Made by a program: the position numbers and the translations under genes. Positions 26,254 through 34,110 of a stretch of 64,000 nt of DNA are shown piece after piece (within the stretch, counting starts at the first letter, position 1; each line of letters opens with the position of its first letter). This DNA comes from Gemmatimonadota bacterium (GTDB lineage: Bacteria > JAAXHH01), in NCBI GenBank assembly GCA_009838645.1, contig VXRC01000048.1, positions 1-64,000 of the forward strand, written 5' to 3'. The notes beneath the pieces were generated by a model that worked only from the letters and a program-made list of their open reading frames with translations, did not search any database and had not been told where the DNA came from.

Positions 26254-27513
26254 TCAACCGGGCAGGGCCGCCAGGGTGCCCTGCTCGTCGAACTCCAGCG
26301 GACCGCGGCGGTCCGTGATTTCGATGTCCTCCCGATCGGCCAGTTCGTCGGACAGGGCCTCGGAAACCTCGACGCGTCCGAGTGAAAGCGTGTTCCGGAT
26401 ACGGACGGCGCGTCCCTCGCCGGGCGGTTTCATGCCGATGGTGGAGAAAGCGGCCTCGATGACCTCGCGGTCCGTGTCCAGGAACACGGGGATGCGGGAT
26501 TTCTGCGGACTCATGCCCGTGATGGAGTTAACGTAGGTATACCGGTGGTTGATCTTGTCCACCAGGCGGCGGGTGGTGAAATCGGCCAGCCCGATGCCCA
26601 CGGCGTTGCCCTCGCTCTCGGGCGTCAGGTCGCGGACAACGATCCGCAGGATCCGCGGGTTCGCGGGCTCGGTCTCGAAATTCTGCATGCGCCGGCCGAT
26701 GATGTTCGTGTCCATTCCAGTCCCGCTGATATTCTTGCCCATCTCGTCGACGATCAGGATGTCGATGTCGTCGGAAGGCAGGCGGGGCATGAGGCGCTGC
26801 GCCTCTTGGAACAGCCGCCGTTCTTCCTGCTGCAGGACACCCGCCGGGACGCCGATGAGGTGCGCGGTCTGGTCGTAGGCGTTCTCGATGATGGCCAGCC
26901 CGAAGGTCACGGGCGCGTGCTCGAGCACGTGCTGCGACACGGTCGTGATCATGTGTTCGAATCCGTATTCGAAGACCGCGCCGTGATAGTAGCTGGCGCC
27001 TTTCTGCTTGCCCAGACCGATGGCCAGCATCTTCATGAGGCCGCTGCCGACCGAGCCCTTGAAGTCCGTGTGGGGTTTTACGCGGTTGACCACCACGATG
27101 TGGTCGGCGTCGAGGGCGTTTCGGTCCAGGTAGACCGGAAGACCGTCCGCGGTCTCGCCGAGACTCGCCGGCTCGATGTCGGAGCGGATGGGACATCCCG
27201 TCGCCGCTTCGTGTATGCCGTAGTTCTCCAGTACCCGGCGCTGGCCTTCCGATGTCGCCCCGCCGTGGCTGCCCATGGCCGGCACGACGAAGGGTTTCAG
27301 GCCGGCCTTTGCCAGGGCGGCGACCACACTCTTCACGATGGTCGCGATGTTGCCGATCCCCCGGCTGCCGGTGGCGACGGCCACCGTGGACCCGGCGCGC
27401 AGGCCCGTCTCCTCGATCATGCGGGCGACCTCCCCTTCGGCCGTTCCGGTGATGTCCTCGACGAAGGGTGCGTCGAACCGCTGGCGTATCTCCCTGAATG
27501 CGGGCAGTTTCAT
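26254..27513 (-). CDS. Nickel-dependent lactate-racemase-like protein (LarA/DUF2088 family)
   Basis: LarA_N-domain protein of 419 residues. Conserved stretches are VATGSRGIGNIATIV, AMGSHGGATSEGQ, VVVNRVKPHTDFKG and GLGKQKGASYYHG. The relatives include lactate racemase and other 2-hydroxyacid racemases/epimerases that use a nickel-pincer nucleotide made by LarB/C/E; those makers are not in the window, and only the family, not the substrate, is clear. GGAGG precedes the ATG. It is the third gene of a tight run glcD-glcE-this (18-bp gap), so a role with lactate, glycolate or another 2-hydroxyacid is likely. Confidence 0.82.
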   Translation of the reverse strand: MKLPAFREIRQRFDAPFVEDITGTAEGEVARMIEETGLRAGSTVAVATGSRGIGNIATIVKSVVAALAKAGLKPFVVPAMGSHGGATSEGQRRVLENYGIHEAATGCPIRSDIEPASLGETADGLPVYLDRNALDADHIVVVNRVKPHTDFKGSVGSGLMKMLAIGLGKQKGASYYHGAVFEYGFEHMITTVSQHVLEHAPVTFGLAIIENAYDQTAHLIGVPAGVLQQEERRLFQEAQRLMPRLPSDDIDILIVDEMGKNISGTGMDTNIIGRRMQNFETEPANPRILRIVVRDLTPESEGNAVGIGLADFTTRRLVDKINHRYTYVNSITGMSPQKSRIPVFLDTDREVIEAAFSTIGMKPPGEGRAVRIRNTLSLGRVEVSEALSDELADREDIEITDRRGPLEFDEQGTLAALPG

Positions 27514-27531
27514 GTGGAGTCCTCCGTTTGG

Positions 27532-28896
27532 TCAGATTCCGTCGACGAACCGTCCGGGGTTCAGCGTGCCCTTCGGGTCGAAACGGTTTTTGAGCACTTC
27601 CATGATGTGCCGGTTCCCGCGGGTCGAACCCCAGACGCCGACCCGTTCCTTCAGGGCGGCGGGAGCGTGTTCCACCACGAAGACGCCCTGTTCTTCCGAA
27701 GCGTTCCGCAGGGTCTCGATCAAGCTCGCCAGCCCATCGTAATCCGATTCCCGGAACGTCCCGTCCCGGTAGAAGACGAAGGCCACGTGACCGCTCGCGA
27801 AGTGAGAAAGCAGGCCGCAGCCGATGGACAGGCGCCGGCAGCCTTCGTCCGCCAGCCGGAAGAGCGCTTCCACCCCGTCCGGCGTGACGCCGGCCCGGCA
27901 GGTCACCCCGGGCCCCATGCCCTGGGGTAGAAGACCGCCTCCTGGAAAAGCCCGCAACCCGTCCAGCACCCGTCGGTATCCGTCTCCGTCCACGGTCTTA
28001 ACTGCGGCCGCCCCCGAATCCCGGAAGATCCGCTCGCATTCCCCGGCCTGCCAGTCCACCGTCTCATCCGTGCCGATCATGCCCGCGACGACCGCGAAGT
28101 CCCGATCGTCTCGGAGGGTGCCGTTCCCGGCGAGAAGGGTGCAGGTGGCGGGACTGGCCACTTCCAGGAAGGAGGGCATGACCTCCGAATCCATGACCCG
28201 GAAGGCGCATTCGGCCGCTTCCCCGATCCCCGCCATGGTTCCGATGAGCAGTCTACCCGACGCCGGCAGGGGCTGCAGCTTCAGGTTTACTTCCGCCAGG
28301 ATGCCGAGCGTACCGAGCGAACCGATGTACATCTTGTTCAGGTCGTAACCCGCCACGTTCTTGACGACCTGCCCCCCGGACCGGACGACAGTGCCGTCCG
28401 CCTGGACCACCCGGGCGCCGATGACCAGGTCCCTGGCCGTGCCGAAGGCTGTCCGGAGCACGCCCGAGGCATTGGTGGCGAGCACCCCGCCCAGAGTCCC
28501 CGCGTCGCCGTGGGGCGGGTCCAGCGGCAGGTACTGGCCTCGTTCCCCCAGCCCGGCCTGCAGTCCGGCCATGGTGATGCCGGCCTCCACCGTGGCCGTC
28601 TGGTCCGCGGGTTCGTGCGCGACGATCCGGTTCAGGCGTTCCAGGGACACCACGATATCCGCGCGGGAGGGCGGATGGCCGAAGTCCATCTTGGTGCCGC
28701 CGCCCCGCGGGATCACGGCGTAACCCAGTTCCGAGGCCATCTGCACGGTGGCCGCGAGGGATTCCAGGCTTCCCGGGGCCACGACGGCCGAGGGCACGAC
28801 CCCTTCCACGGCATAGGAGGCCAGCGCTTCCCGGCTCGCCGGTGCATAGCCGTCCACGAGAGATCCGAGTCTGCAGTGCAGCACCTCATCGGGCAT
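27532..28896 (-). CDS. glcE: FAD-binding oxidoreductase, glycolate oxidase subunit GlcE-like
   Basis: 454-residue FAD_binding_4 protein. The PCMH FAD-binding motif is YAVIPRGGGTKMDFG (about residue 60), with LPLDPPHGDAGTLGGVLATNASG and VVKNVAGYDLNKMYIGSLGTLGI as in GlcE. The C-terminus holds the short cap typical of GlcE rather than GlcD. It probably forms a complex with the product of the upstream gene for oxidation of glycolate or D-lactate; no GlcF iron-sulfur subunit is found here. Confidence 0.88.
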   Translation of the reverse strand: MPDEVLHCRLGSLVDGYAPASREALASYAVEGVVPSAVVAPGSLESLAATVQMASELGYAVIPRGGGTKMDFGHPPSRADIVVSLERLNRIVAHEPADQTATVEAGITMAGLQAGLGERGQYLPLDPPHGDAGTLGGVLATNASGVLRTAFGTARDLVIGARVVQADGTVVRSGGQVVKNVAGYDLNKMYIGSLGTLGILAEVNLKLQPLPASGRLLIGTMAGIGEAAECAFRVMDSEVMPSFLEVASPATCTLLAGNGTLRDDRDFAVVAGMIGTDETVDWQAGECERIFRDSGAAAVKTVDGDGYRRVLDGLRAFPGGGLLPQGMGPGVTCRAGVTPDGVEALFRLADEGCRRLSIGCGLLSHFASGHVAFVFYRDGTFRESDYDGLASLIETLRNASEEQGVFVVEHAPAALKERVGVWGSTRGNRHIMEVLKNRFDPKGTLNPGRFVDGI

Positions 28897-28920
28897 GGGG
28901 GAACCTGTGTGCCATCGAGT

Positions 28921-30366
28921 CTATAGCAGTGCCGCCTGGCGGTTGGTGTATTTCAGCTCTGCCGTTCCGCATCCGATGCAGGAGCGGTTCGTGGGAAACA
29001 TCTTGCCGGGGTTGCTGAGGTTCTCCTCGTCGAACACCGCTTTGACGGTCTCCATGGCCTCGATATCCGTTTCATTGAAAATCAGGGGCATCAGGTCGAC
29101 TTTTTCGTATCCGATGCCGTGTTCCCCGGTTATGGACCCGCCCAGGTCGACGCAGGCCCGCAGTATCTCGTTACTGGCCTCCACGGTCTTCCGCGCCTGC
29201 TCCTCGTCGCGGTCGTCGTACGCGATACAGGGATGGATGTTGCCGTCCCCTGCGTGGAATACATTGCCGATCAGCAGTTCGTATTTCCCGGCCGTCGCCT
29301 GGATGACCCGCATGATGTCCGGGATCTTCGTGCGCGGGACCACGCCGTCCTGCACGTAGTAGCTGGGACTCAGGCGCCCCATGGCACCGAAGGCACGCTT
29401 GCGGCTCATCCACAGCAGGGCGCGTTCCTTGTCGTCCTCCGCGGTGCGGATATCGCGGGCCTGGTTCTCCCGGCAGACTTCGGCCACCGCTTCGGCCTGG
29501 GTGTCCAGGCCCGCCTCGTGCCCCTCGAGTTCGATGATCAGCACGGCTTCGGCGTCCAGGGGAAATCCGAAATGGTAGGCCGCCTCGATGGCGCCGATGG
29601 CGACCTTGTCGATCATTTCGAGGGCCGACGGGACGATCCCTCGGGCGACGACGCCGGCGACGGCGCGCGATGCGTCTTCCACCTGGTCGAACACCACCAG
29701 GAACGTCCGCCAGGCCTGGGGAAGGCGGGTCAGCTTGACCCACGCCCGCGTAACGATGCCCAGCATACCCTCGGATCCGATCAGGAGACCGCGCAGGTCG
29801 TAACCCACGGCGTCCTCCGCCTTGCCGCCGAACCAGGTGATCCGCCCGTCCGGCAGCACCACTTCCACGCCCAGGGTGTGATTGGTCGTGACCCCGTACT
29901 TCAGGGTGTGCGGACCGCCCGAGTTCTCGGCGATGTTGCCTCCGATGGTACAGGCGTACTGGCTCGAGGGGTCCGGCACGAAGTGATAGCCCTGCTTTCC
30001 GGTCTCCTTCGACAGGTGCAGGTTGACCACGCCGGCTTCCACCAGCGCACGCTGGTTGCGGAAGTCGACCTCCACGATGCGGTTCATTTTGGTCAACGCG
30101 ATCATGACCCCGCCGTCGGGCGGCAGGCTCCCGCCGCTCAGGCCGGTGCCCGCGCCGCGCGCCACGAAGGGAATCCGCGCTTCGTGGAGAATCCGGACCA
30201 CGGCGGCGACGTCCTCCGTCGTGGTGGGGTAGACGACGGCGTGCGGGACGTTCCGGTCGATGGTCAGCCCGTCGCATTCGTAGACGATCAACTGGTCCGG
30301 TGCGTCGATGACGTTCTCCCGGCCCAGCACGGCCGCGAGCCTTTCAACGAGCTGGTCTTTGTTCAT
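28921..30366 (-). CDS. glcD: FAD-linked 2-hydroxyacid oxidase subunit GlcD-like
   Basis: FAD_binding_4 plus FAD-oxidase C-terminal domain, 481 residues from ATG 30366 (GGAGG upstream). FAD motifs are PFVARGAGTGLSGGSLPPDGG and GSEGMLGIVT; C-terminal HAGDGNIHPCIAYDDR and TGEHGIGYEK supply the metal/substrate histidines of the GlcD/D-lactate dehydrogenase group. The very end has an unusual CIGCG pair, possibly for an iron-sulfur contact. Followed by glcE (24-bp gap) and the larA-like gene. Glycolate or D-lactate oxidation is the likely job. Confidence 0.9.
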   Translation of the reverse strand: MNKDQLVERLAAVLGRENVIDAPDQLIVYECDGLTIDRNVPHAVVYPTTTEDVAAVVRILHEARIPFVARGAGTGLSGGSLPPDGGVMIALTKMNRIVEVDFRNQRALVEAGVVNLHLSKETGKQGYHFVPDPSSQYACTIGGNIAENSGGPHTLKYGVTTNHTLGVEVVLPDGRITWFGGKAEDAVGYDLRGLLIGSEGMLGIVTRAWVKLTRLPQAWRTFLVVFDQVEDASRAVAGVVARGIVPSALEMIDKVAIGAIEAAYHFGFPLDAEAVLIIELEGHEAGLDTQAEAVAEVCRENQARDIRTAEDDKERALLWMSRKRAFGAMGRLSPSYYVQDGVVPRTKIPDIMRVIQATAGKYELLIGNVFHAGDGNIHPCIAYDDRDEEQARKTVEASNEILRACVDLGGSITGEHGIGYEKVDLMPLIFNETDIEAMETVKAVFDEENLSNPGKMFPTNRSCIGCGTAELKYTNRQAALL

Positions 30367-30443
30367 CGGTCGCCTCCGTGCCCCGTGCCTGCGCGGCACC
30401 CGGCGGCCGCGAAGCCGCGCACCGGGTCAGGTTGCCCCCAACG

Positions 30444-30995
30444 CTACGACCGTGTCAGGTCGAGGAACTCCATCCGGGTACTGCGATCGTCCCTGAACAC
30501 GCCGAGCATGGCGCTCGTCGTCGCCTTGGAGTGCTGTTTCTCCACGCCGCGCATCATCATGCAGAGGTGGCCGGCTTCCATGACAACGGCCACCCCCTGG
30601 GGATCGAGACAGGTCTGCAGGGTCTGGGCGATCTGGGAGGTCAGGCGTTCCTGCAACTGAAGCCTCCGCGCGAAGACGTCCACGATACGGGGGATCTTGC
30701 CCAACCCGATGATTTTGCCGTTGGGAATGTAAGCGATATGGCACTGGCCGAAGAAGGGCAGCAGATGGTGCTCGCACAGCGAAAAGAACTCGATGTCCTT
30801 CACCAGCACCATCTCGTCGTAATCCTCTTCGTAGATAGCGCCGTTTATGACGGATTCAATGCTTTTATCATAACCCTGGGTCAGAAACCGCAGGGACTGC
30901 GCCACGCGCAGGGGCGTGCGCCTGAGACCGTCCCGGTCCGGGTCCTCGCCGATCTCCGCGAGCAGCGACCTCGTCAATCCCTCGATCGGGTCCAT
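30444..30995 (-). CDS. folE: GTP cyclohydrolase I
   Basis: Converts GTP to 7,8-dihydroneopterin triphosphate, first step of folate and biopterin synthesis. 183 residues. The zinc site is seen in [12 protein letters not shown] (C and H) and [15 protein letters not shown] (second C), and [22 protein letters not shown] is the family signature. These features mark the zinc-dependent FolE1 type. The stop of the upstream pterin gene lies five bases before its ATG, inside its AGGAGG region, so the pair is translationally linked. Confidence 0.97.
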   Translation of the reverse strand: MDPIEGLTRSLLAEIGEDPDRDGLRRTPLRVAQSLRFLTQGYDKSIESVINGAIYEEDYDEMVLVKDIEFFSLCEHHLLPFFGQCHIAYIPNGKIIGLGKIPRIVDVFARRLQLQERLTSQIAQTLQTCLDPQGVAVVMEAGHLCMMMRGVEKQHSKATTSAMLGVFRDDRSTRMEFLDLTRS

Positions 30996-31000
30996 CGTGG

Positions 31001-31825
31001 TTACCGGTCCTCCTCGCCATAGTACTCGAAAGCGTTCTTGGACGTCTCCACCAGGCGAATCCGGTAGAGCGAGGGGGTATCGAAGAATGGAAGGAGCCGC
31101 TTCCAGATCACCCTGAGCAGTTCCTCCGAAGTTGGATTGACCGTCCTGAATTCCTCCAGGTCACGGTTCAGGTGGCGATGGTCGTAGCGATCCACGACTT
31201 CCTTTTGCAGGACGTCATCGAAAAGCCCCATGTCGATGACCGTCCCGGTCTTCTCGTCCACCGGGCCGCGGACCGTCACCTCCAGCTCATAGTTGTGTCC
31301 GTGGCCGTGGGGATTGTTGCACTTACCGAATATACGCACGTTTTCTTCGTCGCTCAACCTTATACTGTGCAGGCGGTGGGCAGCGTTGAACTCGACGGAT
31401 CTCGTGACGTGGACCATGCTGTCGTCTCCGGTGTATGCAATGTTTCTCGTGCGGCTCTCGCGCAGCAGGACGCGCTTGAGTTCGCACGGTCCGGTACCGC
31501 CTTCCAGCGCGTGCCAGAGGTATCGGACGAGCCTTTCGCTGGTCGGCGCCGGACCTTCCAGGGCACCGTGATCGTGGTTCAGGTGGCTCAGGTCCAGCGG
31601 TTCGATCACGGCGCGCAGCAACCGCTTGACCTCGGTCAGGTTCAGGACCACGCCGGTCCGGGGATCGACCGGCCCCCCGAAGGTGAATTCGGCTTCGTAG
31701 TCGTGACCGTGGCCCGAGCCGACGGCGCAGGAGCCGTACACCCGCCGGTTCCTGGCCTCCGTCCACCCCGGGTTGCGGCACAGGTGCGCCGCCGAGAACC
31801 GGGTTTTTCGCGTAATGAGCATCAT
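31001..31825 (-). CDS. Tandem 6-pyruvoyl-tetrahydropterin synthase/QueD-like protein (two domains)
   Basis: About 274 residues containing two PTPS/QueD folds in one chain. Domain 1: [20 protein letters not shown] (C-x5-HGH) and LDLSHLNHD. Domain 2: [24 protein letters not shown], where both C-x3-HGH and C-x5-HGH spacings occur, and YDHRHLNRD. Zinc and catalytic residues look complete in both halves. PTPS-type enzymes act on dihydroneopterin triphosphate, the product of the adjacent FolE. Whether the product is pyruvoyl-tetrahydropterin, carboxy-tetrahydropterin or a folate precursor cannot be read from sequence. Start chosen at the ATG before [12 protein letters not shown]; no clear ribosome site is seen. 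Confidence 0.87.
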   Translation of the reverse strand: MMLITRKTRFSAAHLCRNPGWTEARNRRVYGSCAVGSGHGHDYEAEFTFGGPVDPRTGVVLNLTEVKRLLRAVIEPLDLSHLNHDHGALEGPAPTSERLVRYLWHALEGGTGPCELKRVLLRESRTRNIAYTGDDSMVHVTRSVEFNAAHRLHSIRLSDEENVRIFGKCNNPHGHGHNYELEVTVRGPVDEKTGTVIDMGLFDDVLQKEVVDRYDHRHLNRDLEEFRTVNPTSEELLRVIWKRLLPFFDTPSLYRIRLVETSKNAFEYYGEEDR

Positions 31826-31834
31826 GCGGTCGGG

Positions 31835-31922
31835 TGCGGCGGCCGACGGGTTACAACACTTCGACTGCCCTGTCGGCACGCGACGGCCGATGAGTTACAA
31901 CGCTTTGACAGCCGCCTCCGTC
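31835..31922. repeat. 44-bp imperfect duplication carrying the stop codon region of the NrnA-like gene
   Basis: The segment around gttacaac with its flank cggccga is present at about 31843-31868 and again at 31887-31912, spacing 44. The inner copy contains the gene's real TAA (31897-31895); the outer copy repeats it just downstream. Confidence 0.7.
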
Positions 31923-32866
31923 ACGGTCCGGACGGCTTCTTGGAGCGTGCCGTTGTACGTTACGCCCGCGGCGTTCTTGTGGCCGCCGCCGCCCAGGGCC
32001 ACGGCGACCTGGTTGACGTCGGTTTCCGGCCGGGACCGCAAGCTGATCTGGACCGTACCTTCCTTGCCTTCCACGAATATGATCCCGATCTCGACGCCGG
32101 CGATGGTCATGGTCACGTCCACGAACCCGCTCGTGTCCGACGACCGGGCGCCGGTTTCCTCGATCATGGACCGCGTAACGGTCAGCCAGGCGACGCGGCC
32201 GCGTCCGGTGAACTGAATGTTCGAAAGCGCGCGGCCCATGAGCCGGGTACGGGCGCCCGTGTTCCGGTTGTAGATCTGGTCGTAGACCCGGGACGGGTCG
32301 ACGCCCGTGGAGAGGAGTTTGGCCGCGACGATATGGGCGCACGGCGCGCTCCTGGCGAAGCGGAACGACACGGTATCGGTCAGGATGCCCGTGTACAGCG
32401 CGTCCGCCGCCCTCGGCGTGAGCGGCGCGCCGATCGAGTCTATCAGATCGTAAACCAGTTCAGCCGTTGAGGATGCCTTCGTGTCGATCACCGACAAAGG
32501 CGTGATCAGTTCAGTGTAGGGATGGTGGTCGATCACGATCTTGACCGCCGACGATTCCTCCAGCGGCTTCCGCAACCTCCCCAGCCGGTCCCAGCCGTTG
32601 GCGTCCACGATGACGACCACGTCCGCGGCGGCGAGGCGCTCAGATTCATCCTCCGAAGCGGGTGCGAGGATTTCACCGTCGGGGTCGAGCCAGGTATAGG
32701 CGGCGGGAATGGCGTCGTTCATGGCGACGACGGCGTCCTTCCCCAGCGCCTTCAGACACTCGTAGACCCCCAGGGCCGATCCGACCGAATCCCCGTCGGG
32801 ATTGACGTGGCTGGAGATCACGAAGGACTGGTTCGATGCGATGACTGCCTTGACTTCATCCCACAT
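31895..32866 (-). CDS. nrnA: DHH-family phosphoesterase (NrnA/oligoribonuclease-pAp phosphatase type)
   Basis: 323 residues. DHH domain: SSHVNPDGDSVGSALG (motif I), VVIVDANGWDRLG, VKIVIDHHPY (DHH, about residue 120); C-terminal DHHA1 domain: GGGGHKNAAG. Order and length match NrnA, which degrades nano-RNA and in some bacteria pAp. Start at ATG 32866 with GGAAG upstream; the longer frame to 32986 runs into a tandem repeat. Followed by the pterin gene pair. Manganese dependence is inferred from family. Confidence 0.9.
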   Translation of the reverse strand: MWDEVKAVIASNQSFVISSHVNPDGDSVGSALGVYECLKALGKDAVVAMNDAIPAAYTWLDPDGEILAPASEDESERLAAADVVVIVDANGWDRLGRLRKPLEESSAVKIVIDHHPYTELITPLSVIDTKASSTAELVYDLIDSIGAPLTPRAADALYTGILTDTVSFRFARSAPCAHIVAAKLLSTGVDPSRVYDQIYNRNTGARTRLMGRALSNIQFTGRGRVAWLTVTRSMIEETGARSSDTSGFVDVTMTIAGVEIGIIFVEGKEGTVQISLRSRPETDVNQVAVALGGGGHKNAAGVTYNGTLQEAVRTVTEAAVKAL

Positions 32867-32940
32867 GGCGATCTTCCATGGATCGGTCCGGTCGACGTCG
32901 CGCAGCGCTTCTTCGCCGGACGCCCGGTCCGCCCGGTGTC

Positions 32941-33052
32941 CGTGACGCCTCTTTGCCGGGCTTCGGTCCGCGGCGTCGCGTGGCACCTTTTCGCCGGTAT
33001 TCGGTCCGCGTCGTCGCGTGACACCCTACGCCGGGTTTCGGTCCGCAATGCG
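32941..33052. repeat. 38-bp imperfect tandem repeats in the nrnA leader
   Basis: Units at 32941-32978, 32979-33016 and 33017-33052 share cgtg(a/g)c(a/g)cc and ttcggtccgcg motifs; a more degenerate copy may precede them. They lie between the promoter and the start codon of the NrnA-like gene. Confidence 0.85.
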
Positions 33053-33113
33053 CGCCCTGATTCCGCCTGGGTCCGCCGTATCGGGTGATCCGGCGTGCCG
33101 GTAGGAAACCCCG

Positions 33114-33143
33114 ATAATAAAGATCGGCCGCTTTTCATGTCAA
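33114..33143 (-). promoter_or_regulatory. Predicted sigma70 promoter of the nrnA-PTPS-folE run
   Basis: Minus strand: perfect -35 TTGACA (33143-33138), 18-base spacer, -10 TATTAT (33119-33114). The leader to the ATG at 32866 is about 240 nt. Confidence 0.6.
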
Positions 33144-33206
33144 GGTTTATTGTTGATCCTGAGCGGATCGAAATCGGGTTAAATAGTTGATAAATAAGTG
33201 TTTTAA

Positions 33207-33235
33207 TTGACACGCCGACGGCCGGCCGGTAGTAT
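33207..33235 (+). promoter_or_regulatory. Predicted sigma70 promoter of the transferase/SelA-like pair
   Basis: Perfect -35 TTGACA (33207-33212), 17-base spacer, -10 TAGTAT (33230-33235), about 90 nt before the ATG at 33328. Confidence 0.55.
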
Positions 33236-33327
33236 GCATGGGATCCGGGGAAACGCCCGGCTTCAACGTATTGCCGCCTTCCGGGCGGACCAGGCCTTCC
33301 CCACAGCCTTCCGATCGGCAAACGCCC

Positions 33328-34110
33328 ATGTCGTACGCACTTGTCCTGTTCATGAAAGCTCCGAGACCGGGGACCGTGAAAACCCGGTTGACGCCGCGGG
33401 TAACGATGAACGAGGCCGCGGAACTCTACCGCGCCTTCATCCTGGACACGCTGCACCTGGCCCAGCGGACCGACGCCGCTTCCCTCTTCGTGGCCTGGAC
33501 GCCCGACGACGGACGGGCGGAACTCGGATCCGCCCTGGGAGATCCCGACGTGAACTGGCTTCGTCAGCGTGGCAGCCATCTGGGGGAACGGTTGTCGAAC
33601 GCCTTCGCATCCTTCCGGCAAGACGGATGGAAAAAGACCGTCGTGCTGGGTGGTGACAGTCCCCTCCTCCCCCGGGATTACGTCGAAGAGGCTTCCGAGG
33701 CACTGGACCGGCACGACGTCGTGCTCGGTCCCGCCGACGATGGAGGTTATTACCTGATCGGACTGGGCGGATCGGGCATACCAGGCGGGCCAGGCGGACC
33801 AGGCGGACCAGGCGGACCAGGCAGTCCTGACGGTCCGGGACGCCGGAAAAACGTCTCGGACCGGTACGACCGACTGTTCGAATCCATACACTGGGGCACC
33901 GGCCGCGTGCTGGGTCAGACCCGGGCGGCCATCCGGGCAAGCGGTTTTTCATGCCACGAACTCCCGGCCTGGCACGACGTGGACCGTCCCGCTGACCTGG
34001 ACCGGCTCGCTCGGGAAATACGGATGCTGCGCGCCGGCGGCGACCACCTGACCGGCCGATGCACGGAAACCGCGCTCGCCGCGGTGAGCAGGGAAGGGAA
34101 GGACCGATGA
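33328..34110 (+). CDS. TIGR04282-type transferase (rSAM/selenodomain-associated transferase 1; CofC-like fold)
   Basis: Nucleotidyltransferase-like GT-A fold protein of 260 residues. Family marks: LFMKAPRPGTVKTRL (residues 6-20), VLGGDSPLLPRDYV, and VLGPADDGGYYLIGL. The family was named rSAM/selenodomain-associated transferase 1 and later linked with arsenosugar synthesis; no reaction is proven for this branch. Right after YYLIGL is a glycine-proline repeat insert (five 9-bp units, 33781-33825) not found in the family. Its stop overlaps the next start as ATGA. I use ATG 33328, at MSYALVLF. Confidence 0.85.
   Translation: MSYALVLFMKAPRPGTVKTRLTPRVTMNEAAELYRAFILDTLHLAQRTDAASLFVAWTPDDGRAELGSALGDPDVNWLRQRGSHLGERLSNAFASFRQDGWKKTVVLGGDSPLLPRDYVEEASEALDRHDVVLGPADDGGYYLIGLGGSGIPGGPGGPGGPGGPGSPDGPGRRKNVSDRYDRLFESIHWGTGRVLGQTRAAIRASGFSCHELPAWHDVDRPADLDRLAREIRMLRAGGDHLTGRCTETALAAVSREGKDR
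33781..33825 (+). repeat. Five 9-bp units giving a collagen-like G-P-G insert
   Basis: ccaggcggg (33781), ccaggcgga (33790, 33799, 33808) and ccaggcagt (33817). It encodes GPG-type repeats in the middle of the transferase. Confidence 0.95.

Larger units (their letters stand above)
32867..33327. other. 460-bp divergent spacer with two promoters and 38-bp repeats
   Basis: Contains the long leader of the NrnA-like gene with three 38-bp repeats (32941-33052), an AT-rich core with the minus-strand promoter (33114-33143) and the plus-strand promoter (33207-33235). No gene seen. Confidence 0.75.

Noticed and set aside
33328-34110. Calling the transferase SenB of the selenoneine pathway
   Set aside because: The motifs fit TIGR04282, a different family from the SenB selenosugar synthase, and neither SenA nor SelD/SenC is adjacent.
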